DNA of 22,431 nucleotides from CAWJEL01 sp964647255 (GTDB lineage Bacteria > Chloroflexota > Anaerolineae > CG2-30-64-16). Of the stretch, positions 22,101 to 22,431 are shown one piece after another. The stretch lies in NCBI GenBank assembly GCA_964647255.1, contig CAZYGI010000061.1, positions 1 through 22,431 on the forward strand. The letters run 5' to 3'. Each line of letters begins with the position of its first letter. The first letter of the stretch is position 1. A program made the translations under genes and the position numbers. A model generated the notes under the pieces. That model had not been told where the DNA came from and did not search any database. It saw only the letters and a program-made list of their open reading frames with translations.

Positions 22101-22431
22101 GCCTCCTCGAAGTGGAGCAGCATGACCGGCGCTTTCTTATACAATGCAGCCACCTGATTGGCAGTGAGCGCGACGCTGAAGACTCGCACGTCGTCCAGGC
22201 GGCCGCCGAAGAAGTGTTGATCCTGCGACGAGCGGCTGCCGATCGTGGTGTTGGCGGAGCACTGCTTCAGTACGCCCGGCGCGTCTGTTACGGCAACCTC
22301 CTGTCCGTCCCGGTAGAGATGCAGCAGCGCCCCATCGAAGACGCCGGCCAGGTGCACCCAGGTGTTGAGGGGCACTGCCACGGCTTGCTCGGCCTTTTGC
22401 CAGGCGGCCGCGCCCGCGTTGTCCACGCGGG
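1187..22431 (-). CDS. Giant extracellular multi-domain repeat protein (LamG / Ig-like / LVIVD / PD40 / CARDB / P-domain), N-terminus cut off
   Basis: One uninterrupted frame enters from the right edge and stops at TGA 1189-1187. About 7,080 residues are visible. The GTG at 22426 lies inside a LamG module and the frame stays open to the edge, so the true start is outside. Residue numbers here count from that GTG. Order: LamG-1 (partial) and LamG-2 (to ~330), Ig-like (331-727), LamG-3 (to ~949), LamG-4 (950-1274), Ig-like, LVIVD blades 1-2a (~1396-1463), inserted block (1464-5085), LVIVD blades 2b-7 (5086-5333), Ig-like modules, DOMON/CBM9-like (~5760-5983), DUF11-like, P-like domain (~6321-6470), Ig-like, two GWNLVS modules, and a C-terminal module ending WLPIILNEEQE. 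No protease or glycosidase catalytic motif was recognised. The composition (LamG, Ig, propellers, disulfide-type Cys) fits a secreted adhesin or surface scaffold. The role is inferred. It forms an operon with the gene at 165-1190. Confidence 0.95.
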   Translation of the reverse strand, partial: RVDNAGAAAWQKAEQAVAVPLNTWVHLAGVFDGALLHLYRDGQEVAVTDAPGVLKQCSANTTIGSRSSQDQHFFGGRLDDVRVFSVALTANQVAALYKKAPVMLLHFEEARYAESFADATGNNNAAVCASPNCPEVGEMVQGRLGFGGDFDGRGDKLSVPDAASLDLTRLSVGGWFYPTRDSDGTLPEELIGKYRDYEGGYFAQKDQSNYRLYLAPNAGLTPVFEFMTDAGGRYGVTSAVQLTKNVWNHVMGTFDGNSLTIYVNGSPQGTHAGLSAFTPRQNEHPVYIGGWKSQYPYRMDTFQGRMDEIGIYPEALSAREVYDLWHTQRSWVEDRQNVNLTVDADAPDSEVQSYADYLPKTPVLLLITASDQTSGVAAVDLGSCTGSSCTPTAWAAAPACQDSLGDGAWCPTFSPAAEGRYTLRARARDVAGNQAVGATTSTVYVDDRAPQLTANFTAGARLSVTRDPVRPSGWRLSLSGTVMDPALTGGAAGSGVPADGVKVSVLTATGGVVGGEPLLATVSGSSWNVDYPMGAGDPSGRYTVKVEAVDDITRLPNLGDDQIARHTATLEQAFEVDAAAPAVLLDRAALPAGIAGAGTVWSGAAAERPVSLVVAWTASTPLTVTLQCAGVTLAQVTPDLATTQWFGQAAKGSACSVAVGNTTSSGAVRVCGEQVATWTTGRTGPFAFTATSAGCAATTAVTGIERIETELVNLLPGSPFINEVPSGQVLHLPLNDGTIASGALIFRDLSGLNHPGSCSGARCPTTEELSPAGGGVRFDGTDDGITVADDPDFDFGSGAFAFSFWLKLDGPNAWKDLFHWGNAAGDDVALRTDAAQHLVLYALINGSGSTVATSTGVLTPGAWQHVVVTRDETGFIRLYFDGKSAGFGFSAFDLDQVNAGTALWLGSNRSPNINTSYSPLAGWLSDFRLFRRNLSQADALTLYRGSGAQLALSFEERDLAGGASLVDASGRGHTATMIAGAGDAGPKVQTGQSGLQALALDGVDDYVAVASAPTLRLDGAHFTQAAWVYPQASGSLPVIAGGAYAAAAASYPFLTVVDQTSLSFGFGDGATALAAQTGAVLAANAWNHVAAVFDGRTYHIYVNGVERFSTAAMSGKNPAPAQQFDIGRDAAAGAACGRIERLTLLPLAWNPRGYVVRFAGRDVWSGQPAPNTALTINGPFDWCGSATAEVFYNVQTGSNLTAISMGTAAIAATPGPGLASYAGGGLSASLAWDVVAGSALSYFKGLLDDVRIYARALNELEVQDLYHAGWQLAVPAQTGSSVLATSWSAAAPDGLEGYYRLDLRARDQEGNVSPTNPDAWRGDVDTLGPRISLTQEGVDSLTNRYTMAAQDFNLAETGLQSPCGAAVVTGRRYFDSSWYLLTGAEDRLYELDSECALSVYAAQNEIGAYATAGLAHGVAVSDTQAYVAAGAAGLQVVSISNPGQPALAASLALSGTARDIVLDSYPLSGRQSRGAEVRQPAAAPAASLTPAAGPTARARMTGVVITSPTPAVRTPTAPISPPPAESSSRDAGSKPLPAPASALRPEHALLARGASAQDGALLGQGQAPTPTATPVPTVGAALAAAPTTPAAAPAARQSLLSRAAQALDRLTAPARRAAGDWVRSIVSGEPSAAAPEPATPEPVPPMGAGGTGRGDAAPTDLAAATDRSGARPASTAGHAVGPQPQRAQSLFAPEANGSTTYLISAAPDGTPGNNSVYTSDQTQAVSGDGRWVAFVSWATNLVTQTASTSNEIYLYDTQLRHMQRVSVAHDGALADSGSEYPSVSATGRYVVFSSWASNLVTPTLATTDEQVFMLDQGPNFDQHGIEWVSVTGPGQSVDDGCNTTNQAVSADGRYVVYTCGGWNPSTYSWDYNVWLRDRVAMTTTLVSRTPWDAAGDDISEWAVISADGSTVAFQSDATDLLGADTNGDHVCDTGCDTNGYQDVFAYDIATGQITLASPGLNGQATDSYSYNPSISADGRYIAFESEATNLIAGFNPDDADQIYRYDRYAGRMRLASVTAAGEPADNYSWNTSISGDGRIVAFTSNARNLVPGLNYKYVNLHDMVTGQNEPAAVSDAGMIGDGLVYSAISGALSQDGSAIVFSSTSGNLGDPNWGHQVYLRHRLPPEPVAPTLDLTLNGLSAPATTRPDMPFQVAMTLTNQGPAAAGPFLLRLYATTQAPTACDGKAASVGQADVPALAAGATAVVQVNVRLTTPGAYTLYGVADAACELAETNESNNAAGPAAITVSGAAYRPDVAVTGMAVSPSSPVQNGTYTVTVTVANVGVDDVLAPFDVALYETNRPAACDASGALTVVRTDALAAGALRVVNLVVPIVNLPGQLQLYAQADSGCEILDVARTNNVMGPHTMTVQSGAAYSDLIITDMKVSWSQPAGALAPYTSNPMTITALVHNLGPGGAGQFDVGFFDSTAPSDIYSTPWQRTTFYTPLAAGASLPVDLVLSGDPANSYANVTPGEHAFVAVANASYTRPYLAESNYDNNISEPITVTVAQGAPDLVVASLTLEPAAPNYGEPFTLVATVRNQGTGSYWIGDTGFQLCAADCPLGQACRWTGTARFAAPSDAPALLPGQRTTFRFDRAGLPGGAQPFYAAVDCDSPGLVDESDETNNALGPVMHTISGPLPTATPTPKPISLGQVSRVSVGAGFAQANAASYRPDISSGGDTVTFYSTASNLATDTDAGYADVFRRTRPGWVTELLSTAASGDAQESAVSSDGLSVAWAGMVTSSKRYVYLTTSGGSENLSPTSWSTVHNQHPAVSANADVVAFASDDASLVAGESDNSENYDIYVSYLSGATRVRERISMRPGGVPTTGDSYSPAISADGRYVAFHSAAHDLVSGDTNGYLDVFVFDRNTDTTELISKGLATGGQLPTLANGDSTDAAISGNGRYVAFASAASNLVAGDTNGVADIFVYDRQTLQMQRASVNWNGTQPDGPSFSPDISADGRYVVYASDAASLAAGDGNHRRDIFLYDRTTGATKRLSVDGNGNEANGDSDHPAISPDGGHVAYESAATNLVSGDTNGVSDIFVIDLVYYNPPTPTPTPTPTFVTPTMVPTATKTPTPTNTPTITPTPTITPTPTPLPGPDLVVESVSFYPATGYYEPDTNGIVRIMVTARIRNNGNRVVPLTMYDYPVKVSFYIDREPTCADDGDIFYYFIRSDGWSYQLSAGGYWDVPAQTKLVDRIYGAHTVNVSVDPCNKIAEQRENNNTNSGIYNIIRPDYVIDQLSVEPLVPQVNQPFTYTIVVRNAGTKDATQTGALGIWVYDINEDPTFARDPALKECHDPPDTAGRHGNSWALGALDAGGTVTVTWSTYYTETHRLWARAFADYRCQVDEINDFNNYSNYAAGPLIFNVEQHLPDLVVDSIVPVPTRPPLNTPFKYRVTVRNAGEGASAFSYVAIYQDLYPAPSPTYCGSSTNRVGFGYVPGLAAGASTAITLTSSALTDAETHLIYPMADYSCLREETSENDNFISAQVRAAAPDLEVTAITWEPGQLYPNQSFAYHITVKNSGTLASGPTNLTTYSGAAPSGCNPGGAKGTAAVPALEVGQSATVAIGDQSFAAAGNYEVYAYVDSACQVIDENRINNIASAGVFVNPPDYPDLRVTGLSAVPTQPYAQEPFSYSVTVENAGDGPSGYSLLGLRLDAEPALCGNTEWVNTVWVPPINGHSSTTVTVASPAFTAAGSHDVYAVIDAICAITEDNETDNRYGGVPITVQRPRWPDWVITDVSPIPAEPEARRWFSYTVSISNVGVVASPPTGVAIYADYTPLQCGDSKWINAAQVPAIQPGASTVITVTSPPFQTQGTHTVAAIADFTCLYNEENENDNTYGPADITVAPAVMPDLKVVSLGTIPAQPRADEWFTYTVGISNVGALTSGTDYVGIWTDTPPDCGSQNWVNTGQVPPLAPGASAMVNIKSPPVGGEARTMPAYAFVNFNCDLERDLSLGNNLLGPVDVSIQAPLRPDLTIDAIAAHSSGEPTDKYYVRQPISYTVTVRNGGTLASSTVGLRLYQDNMPALCNDDNWFNTALVPSIPAGQWSTVTIVGKAIETEGIHTVWGVIDATCAETESDENNNRHSQAITVSSPPLPDLDIHVEPLKTVAGEPQQGQWTSSVITVRNLGVAASASSVVGLYRDRIAAECPTMDPGDVAASIPALGAGETYTRTLTTRFDTQGTHYLSAKVDYGCQLNEIFESNNIDAYNVFVYPAPRPDLVVDSIEILPSPPFEDEWATVSTTVRNQGKTRSGWTWGGLYYGRGPKGCPIPAGGAPDVGDNVFYIPPLEPGASDTFEVTHWFGKDAKPWLFAFLDYPCATEESDENNNSQQLIFDLRPPRLPDLIVENVTMEPASPVAGQLVTFNVVVRNRGAGPSRTGTWAGLYRDRDAPGCPFVAGNIGDKVSWLTPLNAGQSTTLTFQDTFTEGPHTVAFQPDYTCSITESDEWNNVHYPRLEFQVGPPPLPDLIVESIVLDPPSPMVNHTINFSVTVKNVGTTSSSWAWSGIYFDRIPPGCPRQGDYVGDRVVHVPPLAPGASTTLGGMLKSFPVVGYHTVYGFADYGCSLAESNKFNNWFDGFDFYVGDQGGVDLVVTNLMAEPTVPGINETVTFTATVSNQGWANSSEAWLGLFIDRIPDNCPAAPAADQYAAIPSLVPGGWTRVVLTRAFSAAGYHDVRAFADSPCAVSESNELNNVSNAVALAVAPDTLPDLVVTSLTAAPAAPAAGQPITFTAVVRNFGFASSGWARLGIYSGSAPISGSRGCSGTPLSYVAVPELAIGGQATVQVVGTLAAGGQYQFYALADDRCAVPEYREDNNRFGPLALSLAGPPLPDLSITLVNYTPRQPQAGRPVTYTVQIRNSGTAALSDPAASVGLYVDRAPVGCADAPDHHAALPAIAAGESKTVMIEDATGFTSGGDHQVYFLADSTCIVTEASEINNRYGPIQITAGGPALPDLQITSLTALPSNPAVGDTVRYIVRVKNAGTEPVPEGANARLGLYLDSTPVACSAPQPNQWLAVPALAVGVSQDFLFEYSQFAQGTHNAWAVADYTCALGEISDANNQAGPAAVTVGPKPPTPTPSPTPTPAPKTTHDYAFLAMAPAAGGGGGLRVVNVDAPSSPQAAAFLALAGEPQAIALAHLGADRYALVAAGAAGIHVVNITTPTSPQLVSTLDTTGSAAGVAAYGSYAYVADSTSGLAVISLANPAAPVAVSSYDTPGVAYDVAIWSPVAGEVYAAVADGAAGLTILNVATPASPVYVSQYDTPGEGLGVTVSVSGTGSYAYVSDGSTGVAVIDISVPAQPQFAALSNTPGSARAMAVTTDGFAAVADNDQGLRIINPLTLSPAAQACDAAGNCTSAAVTGGGAGQLRNVAKSPAASPATAGATAFIVSEAAARLARASVGMSDASATSQEGVVSGQASEGSGQWTGVRGQAARGIYGFTLRRMLETVDAEDAVYVTISGLPRVLDSLAPVNVGGQVVAMTSTLKSLRVSADGEPILIQEWTAGEVADITWSVPWAPTTNGQHILQAVAKDQADAWASALYTVTVDTDLPALSVTSLVITSTQVYPVDRIDVTGFVTDTGGVSTVEWRTAGGDWATALLKEPAPGESGPVEWRGPWSLDTPLPDGGPFNLSARVTDLAGHVTQTTTPVRVDVAPPSGADLSLTTGGAGVAPGDTVTQAGASLDLAWTAGADGSGLIPYTVRWSAQTTATLTSETLTSVPVAGPLTAAFTPGEGQRVLVQLGMEDTLGNRSWRTFGPVDVDSELTPDYCVLPAPGNVMALVWMNSGCTLLGADRRGAAAGLGEQRLYATWNAEALRLAWTGANWHTDGDLFIYLDARSGGASRAYNPYLVASAGALVPDQTVINLPAGMAADTLVWVRDAGDAVLLAWDGSDWSWAATLDSSNFRTWTGAGMAAGAGRGQTDLYLPFSLLGISDPSANAVKLLAIASEEGALRAWAVLPASNGVNSARVLPGDSPAGLDLTLDHAYQWPGLGPGVCPNGADEASTGSYAAEPRITLESEPAGSAFSLLSDSLYWLRDLLLGSLPADVGTYLSNLTPGQPQVGGGSPIAYTLTYRNIGEGTARGVNAAVDALYTLQLTGGQHQTINLGDVAPGKEVSVVLHGLVNLGLSSEPWAALGVRMYDGAHPSSGQPIDWLWTHQPVDRDAPLFFGVNRPAFLLRAGENTLAGYAYDPSGVPGVSFDVVGPAGASTLLCPDGAAGGAWTCKWNVAASHGDELRLTMHATDAFGKIGSWTSALPFRVDAQPPALTIDYGASQVTPGGVVRGSSVVVVGAIADEATPADGGIGGVTGCTNGQNCRPADLQVTGQQAVTYEHAPSGPAGVGGCAAPIIATFAVTKSFSLAEVQVGLRAEALHRDLLQVNLTGPDGRTVRLLDDDGRSGADYRNYDVNLFDAAALSVSDLLDNQPLGTALYSQDARPVQPLRAFAGGDSAGTWMLSLCDRSGGGAEAAYIRSRLTLAPRLSAVKNSSWLFRTADIGRADYKAQTLTFNGWDAAGNYATGLSLSFIADNVPPVLEVATHLPQVTMGVQTVVLGGAVSDGGPLTTVQIEVHAPDGTVTLVNASRSGDTWWYETAAATPGTYALWVIATDQAGNRSAQGPYGLEVTCVPAVPTITNILAEPATDAPGGVTIMARLENTGSDLPAGMRVGFFANDAPIAAATAPALAAGQGVTLTVAWPNVQGGVFDLRVAPNAPTGEGNRLALCTAARSRSQAASAQDLVLHNGWNLVSSAIDPQNRDITVVQRPINGAYAAIQSFDQGARSYYPSLPPEINTLKTWGALHGYWIRVTAAPAVTTTLEAARLLIVGQALPATLPLKLDAGWNLVSYLPQSTLPVTVALASIDGRYTAVQGFDGGALSFYPDLDPLFNTLQEMRSGLGYWIRTTQAVTLTYPGTITETATAHMATSQPRLGWPWAPPVGQDRWEELIRQAETAAGVTPTATWVDFYGEALLVDGTPLPAGTVITARDPQGVICGATVTTAEGQYGYLACYGDDPDTPGDEGALPGDTIGVQTIFDGQTQIIGAGAWTASGDRQKTSVGAPQPSVEPPTPQPPVEPPASRIWLPIILNEEQE
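1190..1231 (-). other. C-terminal 'SRIWLPIILNEEQE' tail of the giant protein
   Basis: After a Pro-rich spacer the protein ends with a short hydrophobic strand-like motif (IWLPIIL) and a few polar or acidic residues. Many secreted Chloroflexota proteins end with a very similar 'YLPLVLK'-type segment after a Pro-rich linker. Its function is not established to my knowledge; a sorting or anchoring signal is plausible. It is one of the main reasons for the taxonomic inference. Confidence 0.6.
1191..1201 (-). promoter_or_regulatory. Ribosome binding site for the 341-codon gene, embedded in the end of the giant gene
   Basis: On the minus strand the last codons of the giant gene read GAG GAG CAG GAA TGA. 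GAGGAG (1201-1196) sits five bases before the ATG at 1190, and AGGA follows closer still. The ATG overlaps the giant gene's TGA. This arrangement fixes the downstream start and indicates translational coupling: ribosomes finishing the giant protein would feed the second gene. Confidence 0.75.
1235..1282 (-). repeat. 27-bp-period direct repeat coding for a Pro-rich spacer
   Basis: The 21-bp segments at 1235-1255 and 1262-1282 differ by one base (cggcggctcgacgg then g or a, then cggctg). The period is 27 bp, nine codons, so the repeat stays in frame and encodes two copies of a P-P-V/S-V-E-P-P-like spacer just before the C-terminal motif. Confidence 0.8.
1325..1590 (-). other. Last folded module of the giant protein (CYGDDP module)
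   Basis: Residues about 6946-7034 read WVDFYGEALLVDGTPLPAG … GQYGYLACYGDDP. The module has the look of a small beta-sandwich of the prealbumin/carboxypeptidase-regulatory kind (G-x-P-L-P-A-G, then an ITA-DP-G strand). The neighbouring gene product contains a clear relative with the same W-V-D-x-Y start and the same CYGDDP block, so one probably arose by duplication of the other. No function is assigned. Confidence 0.65.
1725..2255 (-). repeat. Two tandem GWNLVS modules
   Basis: Two copies of about 95 residues: the first with NGWNLVSSAIDPQN, ING.Y.A.QSFD, YYPSLPPEINTL and GYWIRVT; the second with AGWNLVSYLPQSTLP, IDGRYTAVQGFD, FYPDLDPLFNTL and GYWIRTT. This repeat is common near the C-termini of secreted Chloroflexota proteins. 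It has no known activity that I can name. The copies are clearly homologous but well diverged. Confidence 0.75.
2270..2865 (-). other. Ig-like domain followed by a degenerate CARDB-like domain
   Basis: The first half (VTMGVQTVVLGGAVSDGG … TYALWVIATDQAGNRSAQGP) has the 'ATDQAGN' signature of bacterial Ig-like domains. The second half (ITNILAEPATDAPGG … RLENTGSDLPAG … PALAAGQ) resembles the CARDB repeats of the central arrays but lacks the PDL start, the paired cysteines and the ExNN end, so it is a distant relative. Confidence 0.55.
3017..3465 (-). other. Proprotein-convertase P-like domain, apparently nested in an Ig-like domain
   Basis: Residues about 6321-6470 show the layout of the P/Homo B domain: a first strand FAVTKSFSLAEVQVGL, then 'HRDLLQVNLTGPDGRTVRLL' in place of the usual H-x-x-x-D-L-x-I-x-L-x-S-P-x-G-T, then RAFAGGDSAGTWMLSLCD for the conserved F-x-G-x-x-x-x-G-x-W-x-L, and a final RSRLTLAP strand. 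P domains usually follow subtilisin proteases; no protease is present here. Ig-like sequence flanks both sides (VVVVGAIADEA before, LTFNGWDAAGNYATG after). Confidence 0.65.
3655..4420 (-). other. DUF11-like module and Ig-like module
   Basis: The first part (aa about 6003-6155) includes IAYTLTYRNIGEGTARGV … INLGDVAPGKEVSVVLHG, the layout of DUF11-type beta-sandwich repeats that occur in bacterial surface proteins. The second part (aa about 6156-6258) is Ig-like: NTLAGYAYDPSGVPGV … LRLTMHATDAFGKIGSW, with a likely intradomain Cys pair (LLCPDG … WTCKW). Confidence 0.55.
4480..5149 (-). other. DOMON/CBM9-like beta-sandwich module
   Basis: Residues about 5760-5983 contain LYATWNAEALRLAWTGANW, then GDLFIYLDARSGG, LVWVRDAGDAVLLAWDGSDW and DLYLPFSLLG. 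This alternation of W/L strands with an early 'D-x-x-x-Y-L-D' resembles DOMON and CBM9-like domains that bind carbohydrate or cofactors. Assignment is by pattern only; no binding residues can be named. Confidence 0.4.
5150..6363 (-). other. Linker and Ig-like modules after the LVIVD propeller
   Basis: From the propeller side: an Ala/Ser-rich stretch carrying a DNA repeat insertion (see 6152-6203), then Ig-like modules recognisable by HILQAVAKDQADAWAS, a further module ending FNLSARVTDLAGHVTQT, and one with fibronectin-like features (LDLAWTAGADGSGLIPYTVR … GMEDTLGNRSW). They probably act as spacers. Confidence 0.5.
6152..6203. repeat. Perfect 24-bp direct repeat, out of frame with itself
   Basis: The 24 bases at 6152-6175 recur exactly at 6180-6203, separated by four bases that extend a (cactgtc) heptamer-like run; a further related piece (ctgaccactc) follows. 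The period is 28 bp, not a multiple of three, so the two copies are translated in different frames within the giant gene (VSGQASEGSGQ versus WTGVRGQ). Confidence 0.85.
6430..7171 (-). repeat. LVIVD beta-propeller, second part (blades 2b to 7)
   Basis: Residues 5086-5333. Five full repeats of about 43 residues follow the pattern 'A-x-x-V-A-x-x-x-x-Y-A-Y-V-A-D-x-x-x-G-L-x-V-I-x-I-x-x-P-x-x-P': examples are SYAYVADSTSGLAVISLANP and SYAYVSDGSTGVAVIDISVP. The first repeat here (HDYAFLAMA … GGLRVVNVDAPSSP) lacks its initial strand, which is found about 3,600 residues upstream. The last repeat ends at GLRIINP. LVIVD repeats form propellers in secreted bacterial and archaeal proteins; ligands are generally unknown. 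Confidence 0.8.
7172..7230 (-). repeat. PT-rich linker closing the inserted block
   Basis: The sequence encodes PKPPTPTPSPTPTPAPKTT. Such Pro/Thr linkers join independently folding extracellular modules. This one separates the sixteenth CARDB repeat from the resumption of the LVIVD propeller at HDYAFLAMA. Confidence 0.85.
7231..13141 (-). repeat. Array of 16 CARDB-like Ig-fold repeats
   Basis: Residues about 3096-5066. Units begin with 'PDLxVxxLxxxPxxP' at 13141, 12739, 12322, 11959, 11602, 11242, 10882, 10519, 10147, 9784, 9412, 9043, 8674 (VDL), 8314, 7948 and 7582. Spacing is 357-417 bp, about 120 residues. Each has an 'F-x-x-x-V-x-V-x-N-x-G' strand, a loop Cys after 'D-x-x-P', a 'P-x-L-x-x-G' turn, and an ending 'D-x-x-C-x-x-x-E-x-x-x-x-N-N'. 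This is the CARDB (cell adhesion related domain in bacteria) pattern. Such arrays form extended stalks; a stalk role here is an inference from the family. Confidence 0.9.
13142..13288 (-). repeat. PT-rich linker encoded by a minisatellite
   Basis: About 49 residues of Pro/Thr alternation (NPPTPTPTPTPTF … TPTPLPG). At DNA level an 18-bp unit, gtcggcgtgggcgtgatg, is repeated exactly at 13155-13172 and 13173-13190, with a partial third copy and variants beyond. The unit is a multiple of three, so copy-number change would alter linker length without breaking the frame. Confidence 0.9.
13289..14485 (-). repeat. PD40 (TolB/WD40-like) beta-propeller 2, seven repeats
   Basis: Residues about 2647-3046. 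Seven strands of the 'x-I-S-A-D-G-R-Y-V-A-F-x-S-x-A-x-N-L-V' type can be counted, for example PAISADGRYVAFHSAAHDLV and AAISGNGRYVAFASAASNLV. Four are followed by 'GDTNGxxDIFVxD' or a close variant, typical of this family and possibly calcium-binding. Blades 2 and 3 are degenerate (AVSSDGLSVAWAGM, AVSANADVVAFAS). Seven units is a closed-propeller number. No enzymatic role is implied. Confidence 0.85.
13773..13805. repeat. Perfect 14-bp stem-loop inside the coding sequence
   Basis: AGGGTTGGCAACTG (13773-13786) and CAGTTGCCAACCCT (13792-13805) are exact reverse complements around the loop TCCGC. The 33 bases encode most of KGLATGGQLPTLA in the second PD40 propeller. That inter-strand segment is about five residues longer than the matching segment in the sister repeats. 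Confidence 0.9.
14530..16042 (-). repeat. Array of four CARDB-like repeats between the two PD40 propellers
   Basis: Residues about 2130-2633. Units start near 16039 (LDLTLNGL), 15673 (PDVAVTGM), 15310 (SDLIITDM) and 14902 (PDLVVASL). Units 1, 2 and 4 carry the loop Cys and the 'D-x-x-C' / 'D-C-D' ending, while unit 3 lacks both. The array ends in PTATPTPKP, a short linker into propeller 2. Confidence 0.85.
16070..17350 (-). repeat. PD40 (TolB/WD40-like) beta-propeller 1, seven repeats
   Basis: Residues about 1693-2119. Seven signature strands are visible: AVSGDGRWVAFVSWATNLV, SVSATGRYVVFSSWASNLV, AVSADGRYVVYTCGGW, VISADGSTVAFQSDATDLL, SISADGRYIAFESEATNLI, SISGDGRIVAFTSNARNLV and ALSQDGSAIVFSS. 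Between units 4 and 5 lies DTNGDHVCDTGCDTNGYQD, two closely spaced 'DTNG' loops with a Cys pair. The arrangement matches propeller 2, so the two likely arose by duplication followed by divergence. Confidence 0.88.
17351..18037 (-). other. Low-complexity Ala/Pro-rich linker opening the inserted block
   Basis: Residues 1464 to about 1690 are dominated by Ala, Pro, Thr and Arg (SPTPAVRTPTAPISPPP, APTPTATPVPTVG, EPATPEPVPPMGAGG). In the middle is a likely helical basic segment, ARQSLLSRAAQALDRL followed by TAPARRAAGDWVRSI. No domain is recognised. It follows directly on LVIVD strand ARDIVLDS and precedes PD40 propeller 1. Confidence 0.6.
18038..18240 (-). repeat. LVIVD beta-propeller, first part (blade 1 and first strand of blade 2)
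   Basis: Residues about 1396-1463. LSVYAAQNEIGAYATAG looks like the outer closing strand. Blade 1 is GLAHGVAVSDTQAYVAAGAA followed by GLQVVSISNPGQPALAASLA, and ARDIVLDS is the first strand of blade 2, after which the propeller pattern stops. The missing continuation is at 7171-6430. Confidence 0.75.
18250..18600 (-). other. Ig-like domain, apparently interrupted by the LVIVD propeller
   Basis: After YYRLDLRARDQEGNVSP (end of one Ig-like domain), a second begins: DTLGPRISLTQEGV … AAQDFNLAETGLQSPCG … SSWYLLTGAEDRLYELDSEC. Its expected last strand, of the type 'ACDAAGNCTSA', is not found here. It occurs at 6420-6375, right after the propeller ends. Confidence 0.5.
18605..19580 (-). other. LamG-4 domain with an internal insertion
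   Basis: Residues about 950-1274. Canonical LamG blocks are present: LALDGVDDYVAVASAPTLRL, TQAAWVYPQASGS, NAWNHVAAVFDGRTYHIYVN, FDIGRD and GLLDDVRIYARALNELEV. Between FDIGRD and GLLDD, where only a few residues normally occur, there are about 106 extra residues (roughly 1134-1239). They include GYVVRFAGRDVWSG and TINGPFDWCGSATAEVFYNV, possibly a small beta-rich domain. Confidence 0.8.
19581..20245 (-). other. LamG-3 domain
   Basis: Residues about 727-949 with the LamG/concanavalin-like series: VLHLPLNDGT, VRFDGTDDGITVADDPDFDF, FAFSFWLKLDG, GAWQHVVVTRDETGFIRLYF, LWLGSNRSP and GWLSDFRLFRRNLSQADAL. LamG modules commonly bind glycans or proteins at surfaces. Confidence 0.85.
20250..21435 (-). 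other. Ig-like region between LamG-2 and LamG-3
   Basis: Residues about 331-726. One Ig-like domain is closed by YTLRARARDVAGNQAVG, the next by RYTVKVEAVDDITRLPN, and a third Cys-containing module follows (LQCAGVTLAQ … VRVCGEQVATW … SAGCAATTAV). Inter-domain 'DDRAPQ' and 'DAAAPAV' joints match bacterial Ig-like repeats. Confidence 0.6.
21436..22145 (-). other. LamG-2 domain
   Basis: Residues about 95-330 with all landmark strands: VMLLHFEEARYAESF, LGFGGDFDGRGDKLSVPDAA, LSVGGWFYPTRDSDGT, NVWNHVMGTFDGNSLTIYVN, VYIGGWKSQYPY and FQGRMDEIGIYPEALSAREV. It is complete and has ordinary spacing. Confidence 0.85.
22146..22431 (-). other. LamG-1 domain, truncated at the window edge
   Basis: Only the second half is visible: NTWVHLAGVFDGALLHLYRD, NTTIGSRSSQDQHFFGG and RLDDVRVFSVALTANQVAAL. 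The first half lies to the right of the window, which is why the GTG at 22426 cannot be the real start. Confidence 0.85.

Noticed and set aside
22424..22426. GTG at the right edge as the true start of the giant gene
   Set aside because: It falls in the middle of a LamG domain and the frame stays open to the last base of the window.

Overview
The window is very GC-rich and almost wholly occupied by one minus-strand reading frame. That frame runs from the right edge, where its N-terminus is cut off, to a stop at 1187. It encodes at least 7,080 residues of an extracellular, multi-domain, repeat-rich protein. The style suggests a Chloroflexota bacterium (Anaerolineae-like): paired 'GWNLVS…GYWI' modules, Pro/Thr 'PTPTPT' linkers, LamG/CARDB/PD40/LVIVD modules, and a short C-terminal 'LPIIL'-type ending. 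This taxonomic call is an inference from sequence style. No marker gene is present to confirm it.

Layout from the right edge leftwards, in the direction of transcription: (i) four LamG (concanavalin-like) modules and Ig-like modules (about 22431-18250); (ii) the first blade and a half of an LVIVD beta-propeller (18240-18038); (iii) a 3,622-residue stretch (18037-7172) made of a low-complexity linker, a seven-unit PD40 (TolB/WD40-like) propeller, four CARDB-like Ig repeats, a second seven-unit PD40 propeller, a PT-rich linker, sixteen more CARDB-like repeats and a last PT linker; (iv) the rest of the same LVIVD propeller (7171-6430); (v) Ig-like modules, a DOMON/CBM9-like module, a DUF11-like module, a proprotein-convertase P-like domain, two GWNLVS modules, and a C-terminal module ending in 'WLPIILNEEQE' (6429-1187).

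Immediately downstream and translationally coupled (ATGA overlap, Shine-Dalgarno inside the last codons of the giant gene) is a smaller membrane-anchored or secreted protein (1190-165). Its first extracellular module is a diverged copy of the last module of the giant protein, so the two products probably work together at the cell surface. Converging on it from the left is the 3' end of a plus-strand alpha/beta-hydrolase (esterase) gene, 1-158.

The most interesting observation is architectural. Domains are repeatedly inserted into other domains. An LVIVD propeller becomes exactly seven-bladed only if the 3,622-residue block is removed from the middle of its second blade. That propeller in turn appears to split an Ig-like domain, and a LamG and another Ig-like domain also carry inserts. 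Two small DNA-level oddities inside the frame (a perfect 14-bp stem-loop and a 24-bp direct repeat read in two frames) look like tolerated insertions of repetitive DNA. No RNA genes, CRISPR arrays, insertion sequences or phage genes were seen.
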